The notes below the pieces were generated by a model that had not been told where the DNA came from, did not search any database, and saw nothing but the letters and a program-made list of their open reading frames with translations. Position numbers and translations under genes: made by a program. 64,000 bases of DNA from Actinostola sp. cb2023 (Eukaryota; Cnidaria; Anthozoa; Actiniaria; Actinostolidae), in contig JAUJYZ010000118.1 of NCBI GenBank assembly GCA_033675265.1, positions 337,501 through 401,500 on the forward strand. The letters run 5' to 3'. Below are positions 54,123-64,000 of the stretch, in pieces (within the stretch, counting starts at the first letter, position 1; each line of letters starts with the position of its first letter).

Positions 54123-56104
54123 TAGTAATTCGGCGATGACATGTTGGAACATTTCCAGTCTCTCAAACGCGATCTCTCTATGGTGAATTTTAGAGCCGCG
54201 AAGCGAAGAGAGAGAATTTGACAAAGACTCTGGGAGGTAATCTTTGGAGCGGAATGCGCAATGAATTTCTCGTTTATAGGCTTTCGTAAACAGCTCGGTA
54301 GCTTTTCGTGACACAACAAACAAGTGTGTATCAGTACTGAGTTTGGTTGCCATAGCAGAATATGTTTTGAACATTCTATTTTTTCCTGAATATAATTCCT
54401 TTCACGGAAACACGCAATTCTCTTTAATGCAAACACAAGGCACAATTACTACTGCAATTTATCACACCACGTGCATTAGAAAACGACTACCCAGGATTTT
54501 AGGGTGTCGAGCATCAATCAAATTCAATGAGTTCTGTTTCGATTTTTGGGACGTGCGTACATGGAGTGTTATCATAAAATATGGATGTTTTAAATGCGAT
54601 AACAAATTATTCAACGTGCAAGGAACTGATTCTTGGCACACATCACAGTATATGGACTATATTCATTACATTTCAAGTGGAAAAACTAGTTCTTTTTTAA
54701 GCTAATGCGTTTTATCAGACAGCTTGGAAAAACGTCAAAGCCTTCAAAAGGTTTTCTTACGTCAATCATGTGGCGATATCCCTGACAACGGACATTCAAC
54801 TCTTAGCAACGGAATGAATGAAAGAGACAGCTTTGCTTTTTTTTATCCCATATTTGCACAGCAAGTTCACTTTTTTTGGTTTGTCTTGAAATTAATATCG
54901 ATCGATGATCTAAGGCCACGTCCATAACGCAGTGTTTACTCGACTAACGCATCGTAAGATTTTCCAATTAATTCTGAGCGTTTCACCCGCCCGCACGCAC
55001 GCAAACGCATGTGCTTCATGTTCCTCTGACTGAATAAAAATATCTTCGTCTTGGAAGGAAGTTCGGATTCATTGAAATTGCCTTAAAATGGTCTGACTTT
55101 TTTTCTACTGAAATACATGTGTGCATCAAGCCTGAATTCCGAAGACCAAAACTGATCAAGCTTCACTGATGAGAGCTTTAATGATGACATTTAATCAAAC
55201 TACTTTAATTCAATTCAGTAGGTCAGACACGATCAGACGGCGTTTTCAGAAATCGTTCCTTAGGAAGCGTTTTCGAAATGCCGTTCCGTTTTTCAGATGA
55301 TCATTTCAGTCATCCGATTTTCGTTTATAGACGCAAGACGCAGGAACGGAAACTTGTGGAAAGGACCCCTGGCACAACCCGTTGACGGTATTGTCGGGGC
55401 TTGTCATTTGTCACGCATCTTTACCAGATTCAATTTGCGTTTCAAGATAATAGGTGCCATTAGTTATGTACTTCTGGTTCCCATCAAGCATAAATTATAC
55501 TATTGTGCTTCTGCAGTATGTTCGTGTTGCCATGGACAAATAATATTAATGCAGTAGCTGCTGAGTGCAATAGAGATCTCAAAATCTTCAGCTGCCATTA
55601 GTATGTGAGTTAGTTACCCTAGCCGGTTGTACGAAAGGTAGATAGCGTCATCCACCGGATAAATCATTATCCAGTGGATAAGTTGATGCTATTATCTAAT
55701 AAAGTTATCCACTGGATAAGGATTTATCCAACGGATAGCGCTATCCATGCATCTCCCCTTCCCCTCCCCACAGAGACCGCCAGCTATAGTCTACTACGCA
55801 TGCGTACGCAAAGTGATAAATACACAATGGTTTACGGTTTCCTTTAGCCGTCCACATGCATCCACATGTACCTCATGGTTTTAGAATAACAGCTGCAAAT
55901 GAATTTGTTTATTTGCTAACCACTATACTTAATTGTTCTGGGATTGTTACTTGACATGCACTGAATATAAAGTATGTCTATATCGTGTCTATATACTTTT
56001 GAACTTACTAGTTAAAAATTGAAAAAAAAGTTAGGCGAAAACAATTCAGTTCGACGAGGAAACAAGTCTATTGGATCTAAGTTGTACATTTGTATCCAAC
56101 GGAT

Positions 56105-56445
56105 TTATAATTAGGGCCCGTTCATCATTATTTACTGGGGGGGGGGGGGGTTATAATTAGGGCCCGTTCATCATTATTTACTGGAGAGGGGGGAGCTCAT
56201 TGACGTCTTTACTCGGGTTTCTCAGGGGGGGAGGGAGACTAAAAATTGCTTTTAAAATGAAAAAAACCCGGGCCCCCTGTAAAAAAATTCAAATTTTAGG
56301 CTCCCCCCACTTCAAGTATGGATTTTACGAGTATTTTACAGATGGATCAAAAACCAATTCAGGACCAAAATTCAGTACCAACTGTCACCCCCTATTTTTC
56401 TCTGCAAAAAAGCTCAGGTCCCTCTCCGTAAATAATGAACGCCCG
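56105..56445. mobile_element. Foldback-like element, GGGCCCGTTCATCATTATTT ends
   Basis: The left end is tandemly doubled (56105-56138 and 56151-56184). The right end is CGTAAATAATGAACGCCCGG. Confidence 0.65.
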
Positions 56446-56836
56446 GGGGAGGGGAGGGGGGGGGGGGGGGGTACTCCCATATATATATATATATACTAAT
56501 ATATATATATGTGCCCCCGAATAGGGTAGGGTTTTTTGAACCTCCAGATCCTTAAATTGGGTACCATACTTTGCACCATAAAATAAAATATTCGATCTTT
56601 AATTTGGGTACACTTGTTTTATTTTGATTTTAAAAATCCGCTTAGCCAGCGTATGCACTTCTGATATTAGCGATTTCCAAAGGAATACCAGGAGCCCTGG
56701 GAATACCGATTAAAGTCGCATCTACACGAGCAAGTTTTCCTTGTTTGTCAAGGAAAATTTGCTCGTGTGGTTTCGGCTTAACTTTCTCCTTAAATTGGGT
56801 CTATATTTCAGTGACAAATCCTTGGAAAGGGTGAGT

Positions 56837-56878
<42 letters not shown>

Positions 56879-56885
56879 TTCCCCG
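56446..56885. mobile_element. Element bounded by poly(G) and poly(C)
   Basis: Left GGGGTACTCCC after about 16 G, right GGTGAGTACCCC running into 41 C (56838-56878). Inner inverted pieces (CCTTAAATTGGGT...). A fragment is at 32725-32960. Confidence 0.65.
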
Positions 56886-58070
56886 GGAATGAACGGTTCC
56901 TTAGTACATTCATTCATTCATACGTGCCGCTAACTGAATAGCGGACGGATGGAGCACTTTTGTTTCTGGAGTTTGAAGGAGTGCGCGTATTGTGTATATT
57001 CAATGAGCGATTATATTCATTGTATAAGTATATCCACATGCCTGGATTAATTCCTTGCTGGGGATATAGGCCTAGGGTAGCGATGCATAATTCTTACAAA
57101 CTGGAATTGTTTAGAATTGTGCGGCGAGGTATGAGATCACATTAACATCAGTGGATTTGTAATAAAACTATTTGGTTTAATTTTAATTTTAATTTTTAAT
57201 GTCAAATTGTTGTTCGTGTGACCTTGACTTGATGCGCAGTCGCCATTTACACACGACGTGATTAAAATTGTCGTGTGTAGTTAAGACCATGAACGATTAT
57301 TTATGCTCTCCTGACTGTAACGAATGAATGAATTGTTCCATGTTGTGACCAGTTTGGTATAATATCACCAGATTGAAATAAAAAAAGTGATGCAAAATTA
57401 ATAGCTTTTAGATCCTCTGAAGGCCACTCTGTGTGATAGTCTGCTTGCCATAAGTGCAGAGAGCGTGGCGAGAGCGTGGCATGTATAATGAAGTATTTTA
57501 ACTGTTCATAGAGATTCTCATGAATCATTGCTATTTTATCTTCTTAATAGCAATATATGATACTCAAATTTATTTTTTCCATCCTGGTATTTCTTTGATA
57601 TCCTGAATATCTGCTCTCTAAAAATACATGCTAACATCATTGCACTTTAGCCGAATGTTGTTGGCATGGGCAACGAGCTGGAACAGACACTTTATTATTT
57701 GACAGCTTTTGTTATGTTCACATGCTTCAAAGATTTGATTGGTTGACATATGATCGATTCGCATTGTGATTGGTTCATTTTGACAACAAAGAACTGGTGT
57801 CACGTGTGCTCTTGGAAGAGCTAAAAATGATAACACGAAATAAACGATAGAAATTTTTCCAAAACAAAAAACACGAAGACGGTTCTTAGAGGAATGATTT
57901 TTTCATTTTTGGGGCTTTTAATGCAAGAGCCTTGATACAAGAACTCAGAACAGCAAAAAAGCATTTGAAGTGATCAGTTTCGAGCGCCGTACACTCGATT
58001 TGTGTCCAAATTCGAGGAAATCTTCGCGGGAAATTTTCGTGTCGACATCCATGCCTCATTCTAATTCACA

Positions 58071-58776
58071 ATGGTGAAAACATTTCAAGATTATCTTGTT
58101 GGCTGCCATCGAAGATACAGTTGTATACACTGTAGAGCTCACCTCGCTAACCACGACGAGCTCATCTCAAAGGTGAGTACAAATCTGTGCTTTTGATCGA
58201 AGAAGAAACTTGGGATTCGAGCGAGTGAGGTTCGATCGACTCCAACACTAATTGTTGTCTCTGTTCGTCGTCCAGTCATTTCAAGGCAGTCAAGGCAGAG
58301 CTTACCTCTTCAATAAAGTGTAAGTATCGTTATCTTTCTACATATGTATAGCGATTTTTCTCTTTATCGTGTTGCTTTATTATATTTATTTTTCGTCTAG
58401 TGTTAACGTTGGTTGTGGTCCAGCCGAAGAAAGGGTCCTATTGACTGGTCTACATGCAGTTTCTGACATCTACTGCGAATGCTGTAAAACCACGTTAGGT
58501 TGGAAATACGTAAGTATTAATACGGTCAACGATATGTGGTCTAGTTTCGACGTAGCGATGGCTTGTGAGGGAAACTACCTTCGTGTGCTTCCACTGCTAC
58601 CACGACCACTGCACTACTTTGACGTTCGTCGATAAATCGCATTAAGATAGACTCACCACTACTCTAAACTTCTGATTGCTTTTCAGGAGCACGCTTTCGA
58701 AAATAGCCAGAAATACAAAGAGGGAAAGTTTATAATCGAAATGATCCATATGATCAAGGACAATGGTTGGGAATGA
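58071..58776 (+). CDS. YPEL: Yippee-like protein (YPEL1-4 type)
   Basis: Exons 58071-58172, 58276-58319, 58401-58509, 58687-58776; 114 aa. The protein shows the Yippee fold: CX2C at residues 18-21 ([19 protein letters not shown]) and a second CX2C at about 74-77 ([15 protein letters not shown]), giving one zinc site, with the conserved [20 protein letters not shown] and YKEGKFIIE blocks and a C-terminus KDNGWE. Its length is close to the usual 117-121. It matches YPEL1-4 better than YPEL5 (HxxYSCxHCRxHL). Family members are small nuclear/centrosomal proteins of poorly known biochemistry. Donors and acceptors are canonical. The start is the first ATG in a good context (CACAATGG). Highly conserved and intact; no TATA is seen upstream. 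Confidence 0.96.
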
Positions 58777-59225
58777 TCGATTTTCTGATGCTGTTGTTTA
58801 TATGCTGAAGCACATGAGCTCGAAGTTCCGACTGAAAGGTTTTGTACAGTTAGAAATTTGTATATATATATGAAAATATCCCAACTTATCTCGCTACCCT
58901 TAACGAAATCCTAGTTCTAGAAAAGGCATTTCTTTACTGCAAGCGTTTTTGGTGGCAAACATACATAAAAAGTAATATTTTATAAAGAAATAACAATTTT
59001 GAAGTTAATGACATCATTTTGTAAATACAAAGGTTGGTGTGAGTTCCGAGAGAAATGTAAAATAGATATATTGTTATGGCAAGAAAGTTAAGCTGTTATG
59101 TTAAAATAACGACATTAATTTTGATTTTTACGTTCGATGAGACGAAAATATAATATTTTTACGGTACTTGTACATAAAATAACATACGGTAGCATGAAAC
59201 TGGCGCGCGCGCGAGAATAAAACGA
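58777..59225 (+). other. Likely 3' UTR of the YPEL gene
   Basis: A/T-rich sequence after the stop with candidate AATAAA signals, the clearest at about 59215 (GAGAATAAAACG). No open frame of note. The extent is inferred. Confidence 0.45.
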
Positions 59226-59817
59226 AACTCTGTTTGTATTTGTTAGGTTGTTTGTATTAGTAGAATTATTTATTATACTTTCTAGAGGTCTTTGATTTTT
59301 ATGAACCGATGTGACTGATTTAGGGTATAAACGCTATTTTGATGGATTTTTTTTTCGAATCACGTAGCTCATGTTTTTGTTTATCTAAAAAAATATCGAA
59401 AGTGGTAAGTTTATAGCTGGCTGCCTTCTGATTGGTTCGATTGGATCAGCTGTGCATTTACATAACAATACAGCACAAAGTATCATATTTCACCTTTTCG
59501 AAGGGTCGATGATAAAAACAAGATCGATTTACACAATTGATCTCAGTTTAAAATTTTAGCTATGTTAGGGAACGTTTTGAAATCCTTCCCATTTTCATAT
59601 TGAAAGAAGTCACCCCAAAAGGAATTTTTAGTTTTTGAGCAGTCGAGTTGTAGCAATAGAATAAACTGAGATCAATGTGCTAATACTCTTGACATTAGTA
59701 GTGAAAAACAGTATTGTGGATGTTGTTATAAACATTTTATGTGATTCAAGATGAAATAAATTGTATATATAATTTGAAAAATAAATATGTTGTTTTGCAA
59801 ATGGTGTGCTCTTGTTA

Positions 59818-60075
59818 CAGGGGCGGATCTAGAGATTTTGAAAGGGGGGTGCACCACTAAGGCCCCTTCTTCTAGGGGGTGTGGGGGCATGCCCCCCCAG
59901 AAATATTTGAAATCTAGAAGCTCGAAAATGCAATTTCCATCCATTCTGGGCATCAAATGCTGGGGAAACGTGGGCGAATATGTATCGGGCCCAACTCAAA
60001 GGGGGGGGGGGGGGGGGGAGGCACCGGCCCCCCCCCGGCCCCCCATGCCCCCCCCCCCCCTTGGATCCGCCCCTG
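59818..60075. mobile_element. MITE, CAGGGGCGGATC ends
   Basis: Ends CAGGGGCGGATC and GATCCGCCCCTG, with a 5-bp target duplication TGTTA at 59813-59817 and 60076-60080. Interior has G18 and C-rich runs. Confidence 0.88.
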
Positions 60076-60150
60076 TGTTACTGTATTTGATGGACACCTT
60101 TGTTTGGCTACTGCTGCACTGTATTGCTTTAAACTAGACGCTTTAACAAG

Positions 60151-60847
60151 CGTTCACTCGTGCCCTGGTGCGATTGAGCACTGGGATGCATTGTAGCATG
60201 AAAGACGCATACCTATAGGCCTCCAACCTTCCATTCGGTGAGGGACAGCTGCATGTGAAGAACAAAGAGATCAGGAACGAACTGAACTGACCGAGAGACA
60301 CGTTCCCATTCTCACCCCCAGACAATGGAAGCTTAGAAACCCTTTATCAGTTATACAAAATGGAAGTAAAACTGTTATAAAGATTTTTTCAGATTTTTCA
60401 GATATGATTTTGAGTCCGCGGAACGACCTGGTCCGGAAACGCTTGACATCTTTTAGAGTAGGTCGATAAAACCTCATAGATCAGCTTTTAGTAGTCTCGT
60501 TCCCAGTCCCACTCGATTGCAGATTGTGCTTAGTCATCATATAGGTGTGTTCACTAACATTTCTCAATGTTTAGATCTGAGATAACGATTATAGTGATCA
60601 AATCAGTGCTTGGCTACTTGTTGGGTGACTCGGAAGAACATACAGAATTTGGAATCGCCCGGCACTCGACAACATTTCGGCCAGCTCAGAATTTGTATAA
60701 ACGGCTGGCTAAGAGGGTTAACAGTGCTAGCAAAATCGAGAAAACATAATCTCTCTCGTGGTCAGACTCGTTGTCTCCTCCACATTCTCGACATGTACCA
60801 ACAACAACAACAACAAAAAAAAACTGTATTCTTAGAGGCCACGAGTA
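60151..60847. repeat. Right inverted arm flanking the YPEL region
   Basis: Reverse complement of 53489-54122, with about 200 bp of unrelated sequence inserted at about 60541-60745. Confidence 0.88.
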
Positions 60848-60899
60848 ATTAAATTCACTCTCAAGGCAGACACCTTGCTGAGCTGACAGCAAAAGTAGG

Positions 60900-61046
60900 T
60901 CTTTTCAGGGGATCAAGTTATGCCCCCCCCCCCTATTTTCCACCCCCCCCCCCCCCCCCCCCCTGCTAATTTCTGCCTATTTTTTGATAACCCCCTCTTT
61001 TCAGGGCTCAAAAATGACCCTCCCCAATTTTTCACCGTCTCCCCTA

Positions 61047-61082
<36 letters not shown>

Positions 61083-61085
61083 AGC
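60900..61085. repeat. Poly(C)-rich element
   Basis: Two long C runs (about 60943-60962 and 61049-61082) each followed by GCTAATTTCTG, so the segment is a degenerate direct repeat. Confidence 0.7.
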
Positions 61086-61234
61086 TAATTTCTGACAAGT
61101 CCCTGAGGGTGTTCATCTTTGAGAGAATACCGTGCAAAAGTCACCCGACCGTAAAAAAGGGAAATGGGATGGAAAATGAAAGATAAACTGATGAATTGAA
61201 AGATTTAATCCCGAGCCCGTCCTAAGAGTACCAT

Positions 61235-61712
61235 AGAGTCCAGGCGAAAGTAGCTGCATGCCGGAATACTTTCGGATTTAGCAGGCCAAATGGGCCGCTA
61301 CTTTCGAGTAGCCGTTACTTTCGGATGGTTAAAAAACGTTTGTTTAATGCAGCAGTCATTTCCAGTCAGTACATGTGTTACGTACTTTTATTGGAAGTTG
61401 ATTCAAATAGATACTATTTATCAGAAGTGATTAGAGTCAAACTGTTTTCACGTTCTAGTTATTCTATGGCATATCAGTTTATCAAAATAGAAGACGAATG
61501 TTTCGTATTCGCTGTAACTGTGTTTGTAAGCACCTACCTCACTACCGTACCTGAAATGTTACATTTAAAAAATACAATACTTATTGATTTTGAGTTTACA
61601 TTAAGAGGCCGCTACTTTCGGGTGCCCCGTTACTTTCGGGGTTAATAGCAAGATAAAAAACTAACAAAAAAAAGATATTTTAGGGGAGCCGTTACTTTCG
61701 GTAAGCCCCAAT
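61235..61712. repeat. Cluster of TACTTTCGG motifs
   Basis: GCCGCTACTTTCG or GCCGTTACTTTCGG occurs six times at both edges (61240-61325 and 61607-61703), one of them inverted at the left. The 106-codon frame between them (61325-61645) is not recognised. Confidence 0.6.
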
Positions 61713-62008
61713 GCCCGCGTTTGCTATGGTTTGCGGTTATGCTAGTCGGACTTGGTGCACCGAAGCATGAGTATCGGGCGATTTAATCTCCCTCTGTGTG
61801 TAGTCTCATTTGGATATTTCAGTCTTCACTGATAGTTCTGTAAGTATGTAGACGTCTGAGCGGAAGTAAATGCAATGTTGACTCATCACATTGTAAAACT
61901 GACACAGTATTTCTGACCTAACGGAGTGACGAAGTACTTATTATAGTTGCTAGAAGCAGTTACGAGCTAGAAGCAGGGATATTGTCGCTCCGTGATTTGC
62001 ACCGTTAC

Positions 62009-62038
62009 ATGCAGCCATGCAGTCAATACAAAGACTAA
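62009..62038 (+). promoter_or_regulatory. Upstream ORF overlapping the start of the last gene
   Basis: ATG at 62009, nine codons (MQPCSQYKD) and TAA at 62036-62038. It overlaps the predicted start at 62017 in another frame, so it would compete for ribosomes if the transcript begins upstream. Confidence 0.4.
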
Positions 62039-63531
62039 AGGAAGAAACAACTGGCATTGCCCCAATAGATTTAGTCCAACAAATTTTACCGAAAGCAGAT
62101 CAAAAGGACGAAGCCACGGGTGAAGAGCCTACAAATGTAGCTACTCCTGATCCAGCAAACAATGTCAATGGTGAGTAAGAAAGAAATAATCGACTAATAT
62201 ACGTGGTAATTACTGTTCACTCACGGTGAGTTACAGCACATAGGTCATCATAAAACTGATTGTGAATGCCCGCTACGCAGTACGCTATGGGCTATTATAA
62301 CTTCTCAGCTTGGACTTAGGTTCTAACTGATTGGTTCCAACCACTTAGTTCTAGCTTCATACTTTTCCACTTTCAGTTGAGTTTTGTACAACTGCGTACA
62401 TAAGTTTCTTCAAGTTTTACCATCCGGTTAATCATAGTTAATTAAAGACTTGAATACATGTAAAACTGTGAATTATACATATAAATGAATAATGAAGCTC
62501 AGATTTTTCTGTAGTGGTTGAGTGTGTTCTAACGTGGGGTTATCGCTTCCTTATGTAAAACTGTGAAATTAAAGTAGGGAAATTTCCCTAAATGATAGCC
62601 AACGAATTAAGATGTCAGTTTGAGTAGCATGCAAGGAACAAATAATTCTGAATGTGAATGATAAAAATCCATTCAACAAGTTATAGGATACGATCAAAGT
62701 AGCTGTACTTCCAGTTTAGAAGCTGTTTCCCTTTTGAGTTTCGTCGCTCGAAACCGGTCACACTTGAATTAGACGAAACTATTTACGAAACTATAATTAA
62801 ATATTGACTTATTGAAGGTATGCTAACTATTATTGGGTTCATCGAGCCTGGAAAAAAAGCTGAGAGTTACATGTAACGTTCTTTTTGTGCTACAAGACAA
62901 ACACTAAAAGTGTGAAATATAGTACTAATTCTAAATACAGTGAAATAGTACTATATTTCTATTGTTTTCTATTGTTTCATCAGTCTAGTTTAGTACTAAA
63001 TACTTAGTTCTATACTTAGTACTATTTAGTTTAAAATATACCTCCTACTTCTCTTCAACCCCCTCCTCCCTCCCACCCGATAAACAATTCCCCCTCCCCC
63101 ACCCGATAAACAACCCCTTCCCTTCCCTTCCCCGATGAACAAAATCTGAACGGGCGCCATGATTAATATTGATTGGACTCCCTGTGGTACCATGGAGTTG
63201 TGTCAGTGCATATCAGCTGGATTGTTGAAACATGAACTGAAATCAAAATAACTTACATGCCAAATAGCGTTACATTGATGAGTAGTTCCACCACAACCGA
63301 TGATTCCTCTAACTTGTTACCAAGAGGTAGATTTTAACTTAATTCTAACCAGTTTTTCGATCTGTGGACATGGAATACATGTTTGGAAGGTCAATGCCTG
63401 AGCAAATGATATTATAAACGAGGAAAAATAACTTCTTTTGATGGATTACAGTTGATCCAGAACTCAGTGAACCAAGTGAGGAAGACATGGAGATGGTCGA
63501 CAATCCTGCAGACGTAGTCTTTGTATATCAA
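62017..63531 (+). CDS. Unrecognised gene, first two coding exons (runs off right edge)
   Basis: Exon 62017-62170 starts MQSIQRLKEETTG and ends in phase 1 at NNVNG/GTGAGT. Exon 63452-63531 (acceptor TTACAG) reads VDPELSEPSEEDMEMVDNPA and ends at VVFVYQ/GTAAGT in phase 0. The 78 residues are acidic and low in structure, as in the N-terminus of a regulatory protein. I do not recognise a family. The main ATG is preceded by an overlapping 9-codon upstream frame at 62009-62038. Confidence 0.55.
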
Positions 63532-63848
63532 GTAAGTTTAATTAGATTTTGTTATTGATTCCCAAATAGACTCGGTCAGATTTTGCTGGATCCGATATTA
63601 ACTTATTGATATGATATTGATTCTGTGTAAATTGGATCAATTTTGTTTGGCTGAAATTACACCATGAAGAGTACGACATAGTTGTCAAGACTTCCTGTGT
63701 TATATAAGCTTACTAAGCCAAAATCATTGTTATCGTAGTACGTACTAGCATTGTGATTCAACCATTTTGACCAACACTGATTTCCTAACAGTTTATCATG
63801 ATTACACTGGAATTGGGATTCCTGTGTCTTTATCACCATTCTACCACC

Positions 63849-63952
63849 CAGGGGGGGGGAGGGGGGGGGGGGGGGGGGGGCTATAGGGGGGGGGGGGGGG
63901 GGGCTATAGGTGGGGGGGGGCTATAGGTAGGGGGGGGGGGGGGGGGGCTATA
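63849..63952. repeat. Poly(G) blocks spaced by CTATAGG
   Basis: Several runs of 9-20 G separated by CTATAGG; in or beyond intron 2 of the last gene. Confidence 0.95.
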
Positions 63953-64000
63953 CTAATAATAATAACTTTATTTCAAGAGGGTAAACACTTTACAGCTAAA

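Larger units (their letters stand above)
54123..57880. other. Spacer upstream of YPEL
   Basis: No gene recognised. Contains an imperfect palindromic repeat around 55640-55750 (ATCCAGTGGATAA, GGATAGCGCTATCC) and two adjacent elements at 56105-56885. Frames of up to 122 codons have no domain. Confidence 0.6.

Noticed and set aside
54077..54445. 122-codon minus-strand frame
   Set aside because: No recognisable domain, and it overlaps the inner end of a repeat arm that also occurs at 60151; no splice support.
53489..60847. YPEL carried as cargo by a large Maverick-like transposon
   Set aside because: No polymerase, integrase or capsid frames lie between the arms and the YPEL gene has normal introns.
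61325..61645. 106-codon frame between TACTTTCGG clusters
   Set aside because: No family recognised and its end runs into the repeated motif; it could be chance.

Overview
The window is animal genomic DNA. Genes are split into many short exons with GT/AG splice sites, exon phases are mostly 1-1, promoters have TATA boxes, and introns and intergenic DNA are packed with simple-sequence arrays, minisatellites and foldback (MITE-like) elements. The gene content (astacin metalloproteases carrying TSP1 and MAM modules, a Yippee-like gene, a Mag-like Ty3/Gypsy element) fits a marine invertebrate. A cnidarian such as an anthozoan is my best guess, but the sequence alone does not prove it.

Layout. 1-4334: a Ty3/Gypsy element on the minus strand with a short LTR at each end; the left LTR runs off the window. 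4654-10131: gene A, the first four exons (signal peptide, propeptide, start of the protease domain) of an astacin gene on the minus strand; the rest lies beyond the left edge and the Gypsy element sits in its intron 4. 14027-37023: gene B, a paralogue on the minus strand with 17 exon types coding about 1071 aa: signal, propeptide, astacin, two TSP1 modules, then three MAM domains with Thr/Pro-rich stalks after the first two. Its 5' part (about 29.1-37.4 kb) is a segmental duplicate of gene A (about 4.3-12 kb). 44832-52357: gene C, on the plus strand and head-to-head with B, a compact 576-aa relative with one MAM domain. 58071-58776: an intact Yippee-like (YPEL1-4 type) gene, flanked by inverted arms of about 650 bp. 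62017-63531: the first two exons of an unrecognised gene that leaves the right edge.

How the genes relate. A, B and C share exon order and phases, and where B and C can be compared five exon lengths are identical or nearly so (185/185, 222/219, 168/168, 180/180 and 150/156 nt). They are one family of secreted zinc proteases grown by local duplication. B later gained MAM repeats and mucin-like stalks. The TSP1, MAM and stalk modules suggest enzymes acting on extracellular matrix or mucus, but their substrates cannot be read from the sequence.

The non-coding DNA is the odd part: a 3.1-kb minisatellite of a 20-bp unit with two main variants, CTGT arrays just downstream of several splice donors, splice sites copied into tandem repeats at three exons, several MITE families with readable target-site duplications (5 bp, 9 bp, TTAA, TA), and many long poly(G)/poly(C) runs. 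Frameshifts in the Gypsy element and in gene B exon 1 all lie at homopolymers, so assembly indels must be excluded before calling anything a pseudogene. Gene models here are by-eye splice predictions whose phases close exactly.
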